Source: a virus
Strand: one strand, 5' to 3'
DNA: 24,635 nucleotides
Virus record (IMG/VR): IMGVR_UViG_3300035670_001191
Span: 1-24,635 of that record
The position numbers and the translations under genes are program-made. The notes beneath the pieces were generated by a model, which saw only the letters and a program-made list of their open reading frames with translations, searched no databases and had not been told where the DNA came from. Each line of letters begins with the position of its first letter. Position 1 is the stretch's first letter. Shown in pieces: positions 1 to 9,580 of this stretch.

Positions 1-2
1 AT

Positions 3-839
3 GAGTGGCGAGTTGCCACGAACGACCTCATCACCGATCGTAATAATCTTCGCAACACAAACTATGTGAAGGATGGTGGCGATTTTACGGTTGCAAATGG
101 CGCAGTTACGATCTCGAAAGCAGGTGGTGGTACAGTCCTCACAGTTGCAAATGATGCAACGATCTCTGGAAATACAACGGCTACGAATGTTTCTGCTGCA
201 ATTGTAAATGTTTCTTCAGTCGTAAATGCAGCCAGTTACTTGACTACAAGCGGATTAAATGTTCTCGCTCAAATTAATGCTGCAGCAAATACTGTAAGAG
301 TCTCAGCAAATAGTGGCTCAACACTATCAGCAAAACAATTAAATTTTGTGAATACAGCGAATGCAACTTTTGCTGTAACTGATTCTGGAGATGGCAACGC
401 AAACATCACGATGACCATCTCTGGCGCAGTTGGTGGAACAGGACCTCAAGGTCCACAGGGTCCACAAGGCGCAACAGGTCCGCAGGGTCCTCAAGGAACA
501 ACTGGTCCACAAGGTCCACAAGGCGTTACTGGTCCTCAAGGACCTCAAGGTCCTCAGGGTGCTACTGGTCCTCAAGGTCCACAGGGTCCACAGGGAGATA
601 CTGGTCCACAAGGTCCACAAGGAACTGGTCCTCAAGGTCCACAAGGTGCTACTGGACCGCAAGGACCACAAGGAACAACAGGTCCACAGGGTCCACAAGG
701 TCCATCTGGTCCATCAGGAGCAGGTGGAGCAAATGTTTGGGTCCACAGAACATCAACTTATGATAGTGCAAATGTATACATCTCAGCCTCAGCACCTGCC
801 AGTGGCAATCTCAAGGGTGACATCTGGATTCAATTCTGA
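3..839 (+). CDS. Collagen-like virion/tail-fibre protein, 5'-truncated
   Basis: The reading frame is already open at base 3 and reads [15 protein letters not shown] without a stop, so the true start lies upstream of the window; an internal GTG at 66 is not the start. About 278 residues are visible. A Thr/Asn/Ala-rich beta-type stretch (residues ~20-140 of the visible part) leads into a Gly-X-Y stalk of mostly GPQ triplets (435-725), then a short C-terminal tip ending GDIWIQF. The N-terminal sequence resembles structural proteins common in T4-like marine phages (family recall, not searched). The stalk contains one GPQGTGPQ register break at 621-626. The role is inferred as an adhesive or structural fibre on the tail or baseplate. 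It is followed at once by the gene at 848, whose ribosome-binding site overlaps this stop codon, so the two are likely co-translated. Confidence 0.85.
   Translation, partial: EWRVATNDLITDRNNLRNTNYVKDGGDFTVANGAVTISKAGGGTVLTVANDATISGNTTATNVSAAIVNVSSVVNAASYLTTSGLNVLAQINAAANTVRVSANSGSTLSAKQLNFVNTANATFAVTDSGDGNANITMTISGAVGGTGPQGPQGPQGATGPQGPQGTTGPQGPQGVTGPQGPQGPQGATGPQGPQGPQGDTGPQGPQGTGPQGPQGATGPQGPQGTTGPQGPQGPSGPSGAGGANVWVHRTSTYDSANVYISASAPASGNLKGDIWIQF
435..719 (+). repeat. Collagen-like Gly-X-Y tract 1
   Basis: Nine-base repeats of the form GGN-CCN-CAR encode GPQ triplets, with GAT, GTT, GVT, GDT and GPS variants. One missing residue (GTG) at 621-626 breaks the triplet register. Confidence 0.95.
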
Positions 840-847
840 GGTGATCC

Positions 848-1390
848 ATGGCAATTAAAGTATGGAACGGATCAGCATGGGAGATGGCATCTCAAATTAA
901 AATTTGGGATGGTAGTGCATGGCAAGAAGGTCCAAACGCCAATGTTCATATTTGGACGGGCAGCGCGTGGCAAAAAGTTCATCCAGGTGTTTACTTAGAT
1001 TCAACATACACAGAAGGCGCTTTTGATCCAAGTGGACCTGGTGCTCAAGCACAAGCTGAATTGACTGTATTCTCAAATGGTAAGATTCAAACGTTTCAAT
1101 CAACCTCAACTGGTGGAACTACAAGAACATTAAGTGAAGATTGGCTTTTGACTGCTACGAATGCAGAATACGATGTATTTGTTACAAATTTCTCAGGTGA
1201 TGCTCTTACACTGTCATCACCAACTGATGGTACTCGAAGTGCATTGAGCACCACTCAAACATACAGAATTGTTTCAGATTATCCTGATGGAATAAAGACT
1301 GCAGGATTTAATTTAAATATATGTTCAAATACTGGTTCTGGAACTGTAATTCAAGTGACTGAAGTAACATTAACTGCAGAAGCGTCATAA
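848..1390 (+). CDS. Small virion protein with N-terminal W-x-GSAW repeats
   Basis: This is a 180-residue protein. The ATG at 848 is preceded by a strong Shine-Dalgarno GAGGTGA at 838-844, which overlaps the stop of the preceding fibre gene. Three copies of a (K/H)-(I/V)-W-(N/D/T)-GSAW motif occur near residues 4-11, 18-25 and 34-41. Such tryptophan repeats recur in phage structural proteins and suggest a small beta-strand repeat. The rest is Thr/Ser-rich with few charges and is probably all-beta. There is no signal peptide or membrane segment. Lying between two collagen-like fibre genes, it is probably a fibre-associated tip, adaptor or decoration protein. Its precise function is not recognised. 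Confidence 0.85.
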   Translation: MAIKVWNGSAWEMASQIKIWDGSAWQEGPNANVHIWTGSAWQKVHPGVYLDSTYTEGAFDPSGPGAQAQAELTVFSNGKIQTFQSTSTGGTTRTLSEDWLLTATNAEYDVFVTNFSGDALTLSSPTDGTRSALSTTQTYRIVSDYPDGIKTAGFNLNICSNTGSGTVIQVTEVTLTAEAS

Positions 1391-1393
1391 TAA

Positions 1394-4300
1394 ATGACTA
1401 ATTTATTGCAAATTAATACCAAAGGTATTTTATTTACTGATGGTACATTCCAAGACACAGCTGCAGTTGGCGGAACACTTAACGTTTCTGCTAATAGTGC
1501 AAATGCACTCACAACAAATACACTCAACTTCATCAATACATCATCTGTTATTGTAACAGTATCAAACACACCAAATGCTGGATTTACAAACGTTTCGTTT
1601 GTTGCAACAGCGGCAGTTGGTCCACAAGGACCACAAGGTCCTTCTGGTGATCCAGGCGGTCCACAAGGACCACAAGGACCACAAGGTCCGCAAGGAACAG
1701 CAGGTGGCACAGGTCCTCAAGGACCACAAGGACCACAAGGACCTCAAGGACCGCAAGGCACAACTGGACCTCAAGGTCCGCAAGGTCCACAGGGGACTGG
1801 ACCACAAGGTCCTCAAGGTGCCACTGGACCCCAAGGACCTCAAGGTCCTGGTGGAACAGGTCCTCAGGGACCACAAGGTGTTTCAGGTCCTCAAGGTCCA
1901 CAGGGACCAAGTGGTGCTTTAACGCCATGGACATTAGTAACTGCGAATACAAATGCAGTCAATGGTGATAGATTAATTGCTGATACTTCTGGTGGATCAT
2001 TTACAGTCACATTGCCAGCCACTCCAAGTGTTGGTAATTATGTTGTATTAACTGATGGTGATGATTGGGCTGCGAATAATTTAACAGTTGCAAGAAATGG
2101 ATCAACAATTGATGGATATTCTGATGATTTGTTGATCACGCTTAAAGGAATTACTGTCGAATTGATTTATGATGGTTCAACATGGGAAGTGACAGCAACC
2201 ACTGGCGCTAGAGGTCCACAAGGTGTCGCTGGTCCTCAAGGTCCACAAGGACCGCAAGGTCCTCAAGGACCACAGGGACCACAAGGTCCTCAAGGACCAC
2301 AAGGAACTGGTCCGCAAGGTCCACAGGGACCACAAGGTCCACAAGGTCCACAAGGCGAAGTTGGTCCACAAGGTCCTCAAGGACCACAAGGCGAAGTTGG
2401 TCCACAAGGTCCACAAGGTCCACAAGGCGAAGTTGGTCCACAAGGTCCTCAAGGACCACAAGGCGAAGTTGGTCCACAAGGTCCACAAGGTCCTCAAGGA
2501 ACTGGTCCACAAGGTCCACAAGGTCCTCAAGGACCGCAAGGTCCTGGTGCTGATGATGCATATGCTCAAGCCAATGCTGCTGCCAATTTAGTGGCAATAT
2601 ATGCAAATAATTCATTACGTTATGCAAACGCGAATGTCAATTTTAATAATACAGCAACGATTAATGTTTTAGTCACGCAGAATACAACAAATAAAGCAGC
2701 GAATATTGAATTTACTGCTAATGGATCTGGAATAACATTCGTCACTGCCAATTCTACATCAAGAACAATTCAATCTAGACTTCGTGATTCAGTGAGTGTA
2801 TTTGATTTCATGACGACTGCTCAAATCAGCGACGTCACAACAAATGCTGGAACGATTGATTGTTCTTCTGCGATTCAAAATGCAGTTAATAATGCAAACT
2901 CAGTTTATTTTCCTTCTGGCACTTATTTGGTTGATACACCAATTACACTAAGAAGTAATAATAATATTTTTGGTGAAGGTGCATCGTCTGTAATTTCATA
3001 TAGTGCAAATAATGCAACTAATAGCCAAGGTGCATTTTTTGCTAAATCTTCTTCATCTACCACATATGTTGATAACATTGTTATTAGTGACATAAAAGTT
3101 TTGGGTCGAGTTGCGACTCTTGGATTTAGCGAGTTTGTACATAACATCTCATTAAGTGGTGTTAGAAATTGCATTGTTGAACGTTGTGTGATTGAAGGAT
3201 TTCGTGGTGATGGCATTTTTATTGGTAGTGGTGATCAAGGCGATGAAGAGCGTCATAATATTAATGTGATAATTCGGGATTGTTATATTAATGGTGTTAA
3301 TAATGATAATCGTCAAGGTATTAGTGTTCTAGATGCGACAGGCATTACAATTGAAAATAATTACTTCATAAACACAACCCGCACCAATATGCCTGGTGCA
3401 ATTGACGTTGAACCAGACACTAACACATATCATATAGTTCGTGATGTTAATATTCGAAACAATCATTTTGTCAGCTGCGGTGGAAACGTAGGCGTTATTT
3501 CCATATTTCTACCTCGTGTAGACTTTACTATAATGCCAAATGGATTTAATATTGAAAGTAATCATATTCGAAGTTGTAATGGTGCATATGGAATTTATTT
3601 CACTTATGGAAATGAAAGTGGAACTGCATTAACAGAATCTGTTCCAGAATTTAATGTTCGCATTAATAAAAATATTGTAAATTATGGAAGTGTCACTGGA
3701 AGAGGCATTGGATTAGGAAATGTAAATGATGCGATTATTGAGGGAAATGATTTTATTGGTGGTACTACATCTATCATAGGTGGTACAGCAAATACAAATT
3801 TCCTTGATGTTCTTATTAAGAATAATATGTTTACAGATGTTCAATATGGCGTAGATCCATTTGCTGTGGCTGTATATACAGGAAGTCGTTTAAAATTTGA
3901 TGGTAATATCTTTAAAGATTGTGGACCATCTTCTGGTTCTATTGGTGGTGGAATTCAATTTCTTAGCGGAACAACATCTTATGTTGAAATAACTAATAAT
4001 TATTTCTTATCTCCAGGTGGATCGTTCACTAAACAAGCAATTGATAATTCTGGACATACGTTTACTGCAGCAACAAATGCATTTTTTGGCAATCGAATTA
4101 TTGCAGGAACTAATGCGTTCGAAGCAACTTATAATTTTGCTGATGTATCTGCAAATCTAGTTGCTGTATATACTAATAATACATTGAGTTATGCAAATGC
4201 AAATTTAAATTTCAATAACAGTTCTACAATCAACGTTTCAGTTACTCAAAATACAACCAATAAAAGAGCAAACATTGAATTCTCAGCAAATGGTGCGGGG

Positions 4301-4846
4301 TTCTCAATAAATTCATTGAATGTTGCTGGAGTAATGAATGTTACTGCTAATGCTGTGATAACTGGTCAATTTAATCTACTCAGTGGTCAAATCAAATTTC
4401 CAGCAACAGCAAATAACTCCTCTGATGTGAATGTTCTTGATGATTATGAGGAAGGGACCTGGGATCCAGAAATCAAGGGTACTAGCGGTGGTGCGTATAC
4501 AATGGGTGGTGTTACTAGTGGCGCATACACTAAAATTGGCAGACAAGTAACAGTTCATGGATCAATTGAATGGACTGCTAGAACAACAGCATATTCAGGA
4601 TTATTTGCAGTTTATGGATTACCATTTCCAAATGGGTCGCAAAGATGTTCTGGAGTGATTGCTGGTATAGACAACGGATTACAATTCAGTTCGAATACTT
4701 ATTCTGAATGGCAAGTGATTGTTGATCCAAATAATTCATACGCATATATAATTGAAAGTGCTGCAGATGGTGATGGATATAGTCACGGACCAACTGTTGC
4801 TACCACAGGACTCATTTACGGATTTACCTTAACGTATAATGTTTAA
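1394..4846 (+). CDS. Collagen-like tail fibre with pectate-lyase-3-type beta-helix
   Basis: This 1150-residue fibre starts 3 bases after the previous stop. Domain order: a ~75-residue beta head; collagen tract (residues ~76-174); a beta module of ~100 residues (1916-2212) shared with the fibre at 5105; a second collagen tract (~274-385); and a [12 protein letters not shown]-type linker. A right-handed parallel beta-helix follows (~440-910), entered by the [16 protein letters not shown] hallmark seen before pectate-lyase-3 domains. A second copy of the linker (4138-4310) precedes a C-terminal beta domain opening [12 protein letters not shown], a tip widespread in marine phage fibres. The helix probably binds or depolymerises surface polysaccharide; no catalytic residues can be assigned by eye, so enzyme activity is unproven. 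It belongs to the receptor-binding fibre set and is a candidate substrate for the hydroxylase and glycosyltransferases downstream. Confidence 0.9.
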   Translation: MTNLLQINTKGILFTDGTFQDTAAVGGTLNVSANSANALTTNTLNFINTSSVIVTVSNTPNAGFTNVSFVATAAVGPQGPQGPSGDPGGPQGPQGPQGPQGTAGGTGPQGPQGPQGPQGPQGTTGPQGPQGPQGTGPQGPQGATGPQGPQGPGGTGPQGPQGVSGPQGPQGPSGALTPWTLVTANTNAVNGDRLIADTSGGSFTVTLPATPSVGNYVVLTDGDDWAANNLTVARNGSTIDGYSDDLLITLKGITVELIYDGSTWEVTATTGARGPQGVAGPQGPQGPQGPQGPQGPQGPQGPQGTGPQGPQGPQGPQGPQGEVGPQGPQGPQGEVGPQGPQGPQGEVGPQGPQGPQGEVGPQGPQGPQGTGPQGPQGPQGPQGPGADDAYAQANAAANLVAIYANNSLRYANANVNFNNTATINVLVTQNTTNKAANIEFTANGSGITFVTANSTSRTIQSRLRDSVSVFDFMTTAQISDVTTNAGTIDCSSAIQNAVNNANSVYFPSGTYLVDTPITLRSNNNIFGEGASSVISYSANNATNSQGAFFAKSSSSTTYVDNIVISDIKVLGRVATLGFSEFVHNISLSGVRNCIVERCVIEGFRGDGIFIGSGDQGDEERHNINVIIRDCYINGVNNDNRQGISVLDATGITIENNYFINTTRTNMPGAIDVEPDTNTYHIVRDVNIRNNHFVSCGGNVGVISIFLPRVDFTIMPNGFNIESNHIRSCNGAYGIYFTYGNESGTALTESVPEFNVRINKNIVNYGSVTGRGIGLGNVNDAIIEGNDFIGGTTSIIGGTANTNFLDVLIKNNMFTDVQYGVDPFAVAVYTGSRLKFDGNIFKDCGPSSGSIGGGIQFLSGTTSYVEITNNYFLSPGGSFTKQAIDNSGHTFTAATNAFFGNRIIAGTNAFEATYNFADVSANLVAVYTNNTLSYANANLNFNNSSTINVSVTQNTTNKRANIEFSANGAGFSINSLNVAGVMNVTANAVITGQFNLLSGQIKFPATANNSSDVNVLDDYEEGTWDPEIKGTSGGAYTMGGVTSGAYTKIGRQVTVHGSIEWTARTTAYSGLFAVYGLPFPNGSQRCSGVIAGIDNGLQFSSNTYSEWQVIVDPNNSYAYIIESAADGDGYSHGPTVATTGLIYGFTLTYNV
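1619..1915 (+). repeat. Collagen-like Gly-X-Y tract 2
   Basis: This is mostly GPQ triplets. Register breaks occur at GDPGGPQ (about 1646-1666), GGTG and GTG (1793-1798). The Gly and Pro codons end mainly in T or A. Confidence 0.95.
2213..2548 (+). repeat. Collagen-like tract 3 with four 36-bp [12 protein letters not shown] units
   Basis: GPQ-rich tract. Four consecutive 36-bp units begin GGCGAAGTT at 2354, 2390, 2426 and 2462. Units 1 and 3 match each other, as do 2 and 4 apart from the last codon, giving a 72-bp higher-order duplication. GTG register breaks lie at 2303-2308 and 2498-2503. Confidence 0.95.
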
Positions 4847-4857
4847 AGGCTTTTAAA

Positions 4858-5118
4858 ATGTCACTCACAAAGCAAACAAAAGTTGATCAAATTTCAATTT
4901 CTGAAAATGGAACTGTATTTTACCGAGAATTAACAGAAATTTTAGAAGATGATAAAGTTATTTCTAAATCTTACCATCGAAAATCTTTAGTTCCAGGAAC
5001 TCAATTAGATTCAAATACACCTTCTGATGTTGCAAACGTTTGTAATGTGATTTGGACAGATCTTGTTGTGACGAATTTTCAAAATTCTATAATTGATCGA
5101 TCAAATGTCAACAGTTGA
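4858..5118 (+). CDS. Small conserved tail-region protein, unknown function
   Basis: This 86-residue protein starts at ATG 4858, with AAGG at about 4848-4851 as a weak ribosome-binding site. It begins [18 protein letters not shown] and includes [21 protein letters not shown]. Short proteins of this type, opening with a Lys/Thr strand, 'VDQI..ENG' and a later LVPG turn, are familiar to me from phage tail-fibre regions, but I know of no assigned role. It has no signal or membrane segment. Its last 14 bases overlap the ATG of the next fibre (5105). That arrangement suggests translational coupling and a role in assembly or attachment of that fibre (inference). Confidence 0.8.
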   Translation: MSLTKQTKVDQISISENGTVFYRELTEILEDDKVISKSYHRKSLVPGTQLDSNTPSDVANVCNVIWTDLVVTNFQNSIIDRSNVNS

Positions 5119-7591
5119 TATAAAAGACATTCTTGCTTCTTCATTGCCTCCTGGTCCACAAGGACCTCAGGGACCTCAGGGACCACAAGGTCCAGGTGGT
5201 TCTTTACAGCCATGGATTGTTATAACATCAACTTATAATGCTGCAAATGGTGAAAGATTAATTGCAAATACTTCTAATGGATCGTTTATTGTTAATCTTC
5301 CTGATCCAGCATCCACAGGCGATTACGTTCAAATTACTGATGGATATGATTTTTCTATTGCAAATGTTGTTGTTGATCCTGGATCAGAAACTATTGAAGC
5401 ATTAGTTGGCAACGTTGCTATTGATCTTAAAGGCATCACCACTGAATTCATTTATAGTGGAGAAACTTGGCAAGTCACTGCAACAACTGGTGCCAGAGGT
5501 CCTCAAGGACCATCAGGAACAGGTCCACAAGGACCACAGGGTCCACAAGGGGTTTCTGGTCCACAAGGACCTCAAGGACCGCAAGGAACAGGTCCGCAAG
5601 GACCACAGGGTCCACAAGGTCCACAGGGTCCTCAAGGTGTGACTGGTCCACAAGGTCCACAGGGTCCTCAAGGAGCAACAGGTCCTCAAGGTCCACAGGG
5701 TCCTCAAGGTGTGACTGGTCCACAAGGTCCACAGGGTCCTCAAGGAGCAACAGGTCCTCAAGGTCCACAAGGTCCTCAAGGTGTGACTGGTCCACAGGGT
5801 CCTCAAGGAGCAACAGGTCCTCAAGGTCCACAAGGTCCAGGTGCAACTGATGCATATAATCAAGCCAATGCTGCCGCTAATTTAGTTGCAGTTTATGCAA
5901 ACAACACGTTAGTATATGCAAATGCAAATGTCAACTTCAACAACAGCGCAACAATCAATATTTCTGTCATTGCTAATACAACAAACAAACGAGCAAATAT
6001 TGAATTTACTGCAAATGGATCAAGCATTACGTTCCTTCCAAATGGATCTAATCGTCAGATAACAACTATACAAAGTAAATTACGCGAAGTTGATAGCATT
6101 TTTGATTTTATGACAGAATCGCAGATTGCAAATGTAAGAAGCAATACAGCATTTGATTGTTCGGCGATCGCTCAAACTGCAATTAGCACTCTTCAAACAG
6201 AAAAAAAATCTACACTATATTTCCCACCAGGAACATATTATTTTTCTAATACGGTTAATATTGATTTTTCAAATCAAGACGCATTTAGAATTTATGGTGC
6301 ATCTCAAGCAAACTACTTTACATTTGATACGGGTGGAACAATATTTACTGGCACTGCAAATGTAGATAGCATCTTTACAATGATTACATCTAATTTAAGT
6401 GTGGCAAAGGGTTATGCATTTGAGTGCGATCATATTTTCTTTAGAAGTCCAAAAATATCAACTGGAACTGGTCCATCCACTGCACTTAAAAATAAAGTTG
6501 GTGGTGCGCCTGCTCGCCCATTTATTGTTAAAAATTGCGGATTTGTTGGGTTCGACAAAGCCATTGTATCTGATTTGTCAACAGCAAGTCCATTACAAAC
6601 AGGTATTTGTCAAACTATTTTAAGAGAAAATTCATTTGTTGCATGCAATTATGCGCTATATGCTTCAGGTGGAGATGGTCCTGTGATGGATTTGGTTTTC
6701 TGCGATAGCGTATCAGAAAATGGTGGAAAAATATATCTTGAAGATTTGCTTGGCACATTTAATATTAGTGACAACTTGCTTGAAGGTCAGGCTGATGCTG
6801 TTATAATAAACGGGGGCAAATTTAACGGGCAAATATCTAGAAATTATTGGGAAGTAAACAGCAATTATCTTATAAGCATAGAAGCTGATGTTCCAACATC
6901 TCAAGTCATTATTGGTCCACAATATGTTGAAAATTCCAGTGGAGGCAAAGTTTATATAAAAAATTGTCAATATGATATTCAAGAAAAGAATTTCAATACC
7001 TTTGGAATACTCGTGGATGTTCCATCAGGATATGGGAAAAATAGACTAAACACTCCAGGAATAATACATCCAAATAATTGGAATCTTCCTGGAAACTATA
7101 GATTAGATCTCAATTCAGTTTCCACCAGAACAACAAGAGCACCAGGAACAGTCACTAGTGGTCAATGGGCTTCTCAGGGTGGATCTGCGCAAGATACACC
7201 AATTGGAAATTTAGATGTTGTCAACGTTGCTGGTAATGGTAATTGGATGAACCCAACCGTATCATTGAGTGCGAATGACGCTGTAGTTGCCATGGCGATT
7301 GCAAGAAGAGCGAATAATAATCCAAATCTTTATTTGGCAGTTTATGATCAATCGTTCACATATCTAACAAACACAGATACATCCCAACCGATCGGTGATA
7401 CTGTAGCGATTGGAGAATGGATCTTTGTGATGGCAATTTGTCGTGTTCCTGCAAGCAGTAATGGCAATATTCAAGCCAGATGGGTCACTTCTGGAACAGG
7501 CGATATAGATATGTCTGAGACTTATTTTTATAAAGTCTCAACTCCTGCAAATAATTCAACTGCAGCATATTTCTTCTTACCAAATCCTTAA
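5105..7591 (+). CDS. Collagen-like tail fibre with beta-helix body
   Basis: The start is placed at ATG 5105 rather than at a TTG at 5093. The protein then begins [20 protein letters not shown], matching the N terminus of the fibre at 7898. It has 828 residues. Order: ~13-residue anchor, short collagen tract (5153-5200), a ~98-residue beta module paralogous to that at 1916-2212, a long collagen tract (5498-5842), the [16 protein letters not shown] linker, and the [15 protein letters not shown] entry to a pectate-lyase-3-like beta-helix (~residues 320-660). A C-terminal jelly-roll-like domain (~675-828) ends in FFLPNP and resembles carbohydrate-binding tips by pattern only. The role is inferred as receptor binding. 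The stalk contains nearly perfect 72-bp DNA repeats. Three of its Pro residues precede Gly outside the GPQ pattern. Confidence 0.9.
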   Translation: MSTVDIKDILASSLPPGPQGPQGPQGPQGPGGSLQPWIVITSTYNAANGERLIANTSNGSFIVNLPDPASTGDYVQITDGYDFSIANVVVDPGSETIEALVGNVAIDLKGITTEFIYSGETWQVTATTGARGPQGPSGTGPQGPQGPQGVSGPQGPQGPQGTGPQGPQGPQGPQGPQGVTGPQGPQGPQGATGPQGPQGPQGVTGPQGPQGPQGATGPQGPQGPQGVTGPQGPQGATGPQGPQGPGATDAYNQANAAANLVAVYANNTLVYANANVNFNNSATINISVIANTTNKRANIEFTANGSSITFLPNGSNRQITTIQSKLREVDSIFDFMTESQIANVRSNTAFDCSAIAQTAISTLQTEKKSTLYFPPGTYYFSNTVNIDFSNQDAFRIYGASQANYFTFDTGGTIFTGTANVDSIFTMITSNLSVAKGYAFECDHIFFRSPKISTGTGPSTALKNKVGGAPARPFIVKNCGFVGFDKAIVSDLSTASPLQTGICQTILRENSFVACNYALYASGGDGPVMDLVFCDSVSENGGKIYLEDLLGTFNISDNLLEGQADAVIINGGKFNGQISRNYWEVNSNYLISIEADVPTSQVIIGPQYVENSSGGKVYIKNCQYDIQEKNFNTFGILVDVPSGYGKNRLNTPGIIHPNNWNLPGNYRLDLNSVSTRTTRAPGTVTSGQWASQGGSAQDTPIGNLDVVNVAGNGNWMNPTVSLSANDAVVAMAIARRANNNPNLYLAVYDQSFTYLTNTDTSQPIGDTVAIGEWIFVMAICRVPASSNGNIQARWVTSGTGDIDMSETYFYKVSTPANNSTAAYFFLPNP
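5498..5842 (+). repeat. Collagen-like tract with 72-bp near-perfect tandem repeats
   Basis: Unit 1 (5636-5707) and unit 2 (5708-5779) differ by one synonymous CAG/CAA change. A third, shortened copy begins at 5780. GTG register breaks lie at 5516-5521 and 5585-5590. Confidence 0.95.
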
Positions 7592-7603
7592 TTGGAGAAC
7601 ATA

Positions 7604-7894
7604 ATGGCTTTAAAACATAATATTACTGTCTCAGGCGAAGTGACGATGAGAAGCGTTCAGCTTGGATTGGTTAATCTTGGTGAACAATCTCATCTACTAG
7701 AAGCCATTGTGAAAGTTCATTCTGTGACGGGAACAAAAGAAGAGGTGACTGCAGATGTTAGATTTATAGCCAACAATCATGGATTCTCTAAACAATACAA
7801 ATTCACGCCGCAAATGGACGGTGATAATTTTATTCGCCAAACGTATTTGTATTTGAAAAGTTTACCAGAATTCCAAGGTGCTGTGGACATTTAA
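7604..7894 (+). CDS. Small protein of unknown function preceding a fibre
   Basis: The start is chosen at ATG 7604, preceded by GGAG at 7594-7597, and not at the TTG at 7592. The product is 96 residues and begins MALKHNITVSGEV. It contains alternating hydrophobic strands and one probable helix near the C terminus (QTYLYLKSLPEF). It has no cysteine, signal peptide or membrane segment. I do not recognise the family. It occupies the same position relative to the fibre at 7898 as the 86-residue protein at 4858 does to the fibre at 5105: a small protein directly before a fibre with the [12 protein letters not shown] terminus. A fibre adaptor or assembly role is plausible but inferred only from position. 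Confidence 0.8.
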   Translation: MALKHNITVSGEVTMRSVQLGLVNLGEQSHLLEAIVKVHSVTGTKEEVTADVRFIANNHGFSKQYKFTPQMDGDNFIRQTYLYLKSLPEFQGAVDI

Positions 7895-7897
7895 TAA

Positions 7898-9538
7898 ATG
7901 ACAACATATAGTATTCAGACGATACTGGCAAGTGCACTACCTCCTGGTCCACAGGGTCCACAAGGACCACAAGGCACAGGTCCTCAGGGTCCACAAGGTC
8001 CACAAGGTCCACAAGGTCCACAGGGTCCGCAAGGTATTGATGGTCCACAGGGTCCACAAGGTCCACAAGGTCCACAGGGTCCGCAAGGTATTGATGGTCC
8101 ACAGGGTCCACAAGGTCCACAAGGTCCACAGGGTCCACAGGGTCCGCAAGGACCACAGGGACCAAATGATTCTGCAAACATTAATTTTTTACAAGCAGGA
8201 ACTGGTGCTCAAACACGAACTGTTCAAAGTAAACTTCGTGATATGATTAGTGTTATTGACTTTGGTGCTGATCCAACAGGTTCTGTAGACTGTACAGCAA
8301 ATGTTCAAGCTGCTATCGATGCTGCTTATACAGCAGGTGGTGGCGATGTCTTTTTCCCAGAAGGAATATATTTAATCACTAGTCTTTCAAAAGTATGGAA
8401 TGCTTCAATCTCAGTAAATTTGAGAGGAGAAGGTAGACGTGCAACTATTTTGAGAAAAACAGGTGGCACAACAACACCCATCATTGATTTCTCAACCGCA
8501 AACTCAAGCATTCTAGAAACCATGAGCAGCATCTCAGACATGAGAATTCAAGGAAATTCTCAGGCTCATCATGGTATAAAATTAACAGATTTTGCAAGAT
8601 TTGATATAACTCGAGTTTTAATTGACACATGTGATGTTGGATTTGAGAATCTTGGTGCGTTGGTTTTCAGTGTATACGATTCGTATTTTCAAGGAAATAA
8701 TATTGGTTATAGATGTCGAAAAGCAACATCAAATGTTCGTCCGAATTTAGTTCAATTTTTCGGAGGAGCAATATCAGGAAATGATGATTTTGCAATTGAT
8801 ATTGGAGATGCAGCTGGCGTTCATATGATCGGTGTTGATATGAGTGGTAATGGTACTGCAAACAATACTGGTACTGGCGCAGTTATTTTGCGTAGCACGA
8901 TGGACGATGAGTTTGGTTACTCAAACTTCTCCATGAAAGGTTGTTGGTTTGAGTCAAATAAAGGTTGGACATTCAGAACGGAAGCGTGTTCTGGTTTATT
9001 CATCGATGTGACTGACACTTTTGTTATTGGCAGTGAGAGCGGAAGAGCGATGGATATTAATACTGCATTCTCAGTTGCGTTATCTGGGGTTATTGCAGGA
9101 AGTGCTGGTGATACTGTTCAAATTGCAGCATCAAGAAGTTCAGTTCGCGATTCGCTTATTGCAACTCTAACTGACACAAGTACAAAATATAGACACATTA
9201 ATATTTCAACAACATCCGCTGAATATGAGGATGTGTTTAAGGGTCCATTTAAGAGAATGAAACTCAGTAGTCAAGACTTCTTATATGGACGTTCAGATCA
9301 AATATCTGGCGGTGGAAGTGATGATATTGAATACTACTTATATGGAACTGGAAACCAAAGATTTATGGTAAATGGAACAAGACCACTTACCATTGGCGCT
9401 GATGCAATTGGATTTTATGGAACAAGTCCAATTGCAAAACCAACTGTAACTGGATCGAGAGGTGGTAATGCGGCTTTGGCTGACCTATTGACTGAATTAG
9501 CCAATTTAGGTTTGATCACAGACAGCACTTCTGCATAG
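7898..9538 (+). CDS. Collagen-like tail fibre/spike with pectate-lyase-3 domain
   Basis: This 546-residue protein has its ATG 3 bases after the preceding stop. Its anchor is [17 protein letters not shown], followed by a collagen stalk (7946-8164). The body begins [20 protein letters not shown], and with D-C-T...[18 protein letters not shown] it is the textbook N-terminal signature of pectate-lyase-3/beta-helix tail spikes (residues ~105-170). The helix continues to about residue 430. The C terminus carries [19 protein letters not shown] and ends with [13 protein letters not shown]...LGLITDST, a tip common in phage and prophage fibres. It probably attaches to surface glycans; hydrolase activity cannot be read from the sequence. 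It is the most canonical fibre of the island and ends a run of genes with no gap over 12 bases. Confidence 0.92.
   Translation: MTTYSIQTILASALPPGPQGPQGPQGTGPQGPQGPQGPQGPQGPQGIDGPQGPQGPQGPQGPQGIDGPQGPQGPQGPQGPQGPQGPQGPNDSANINFLQAGTGAQTRTVQSKLRDMISVIDFGADPTGSVDCTANVQAAIDAAYTAGGGDVFFPEGIYLITSLSKVWNASISVNLRGEGRRATILRKTGGTTTPIIDFSTANSSILETMSSISDMRIQGNSQAHHGIKLTDFARFDITRVLIDTCDVGFENLGALVFSVYDSYFQGNNIGYRCRKATSNVRPNLVQFFGGAISGNDDFAIDIGDAAGVHMIGVDMSGNGTANNTGTGAVILRSTMDDEFGYSNFSMKGCWFESNKGWTFRTEACSGLFIDVTDTFVIGSESGRAMDINTAFSVALSGVIAGSAGDTVQIAASRSSVRDSLIATLTDTSTKYRHINISTTSAEYEDVFKGPFKRMKLSSQDFLYGRSDQISGGGSDDIEYYLYGTGNQRFMVNGTRPLTIGADAIGFYGTSPIAKPTVTGSRGGNAALADLLTELANLGLITDSTSA
7946..8164 (+). repeat. 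Collagen-like tract with tandem GIDGPQ repeat
   Basis: GPQ triplets are interrupted by two GID triplets (8033-8041 and 8087-8095). The 54-bp block starting at 8036 is repeated at 8090 with perfect identity for about 47 bases. One GTG break lies at 7973-7978. Confidence 0.95.
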
Positions 9539-9550
9539 TTCTAAACTAAA

Positions 9551-9557
9551 CTAAATA
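9551..9557 (+). promoter_or_regulatory. Probable T4-like late promoter box CTAAATA
   Basis: CTAAATA lies 23 bases upstream of the ATG at 9581, in the only non-coding gap of this part. It resembles the ATAAATA/CTAAATA late promoter boxes of T4 and marine T4-like phages. It ends a short run of CTAAA pentamers starting at 9541. The gap also holds AGGA (9570-9573), a ribosome-binding site for the next gene. Confidence 0.6.
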
Positions 9558-9580
9558 GGTTGTCAATTTAGGAAATTTAG

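Noticed and set aside
1-69. ATG at base 1 in frame 1
   Set aside because: It stops after 22 codons (TGA at 67-69) and overlaps the better frame.
66-839. GTG at 66 as start of the first gene
   Set aside because: The frame is open back to base 3 with plausible structural-protein sequence, so the real start is upstream of the window.
339-2627. Long open frames on the - strand and in other + frames over the collagen tracts
   Set aside because: The nine-base GGN-CCN-CAR repeat lacks stops in several frames. The products are low-complexity (WTLWT, HKVHK, LVDLVD) and have no start signals. The same applies over 5406-5863, 7830-8246, 14813-16984 and 17800-18433.
5093-5104. TTG start at 5093 for the fibre
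   Set aside because: ATG 5105 gives an N terminus matching the fibre at 7898. The TTG has no ribosome-binding site.
7946-8164. Regular repeats considered as a CRISPR array
   Set aside because: The repeats are contiguous coding triplets without unique spacers, and they encode Gly-X-Y.
1394-9538. Claiming the beta-helix fibres as active pectate lyases or depolymerases
   Set aside because: The beta-helix pattern is clear, but no catalytic residues can be identified by eye. Many such fibres only bind.
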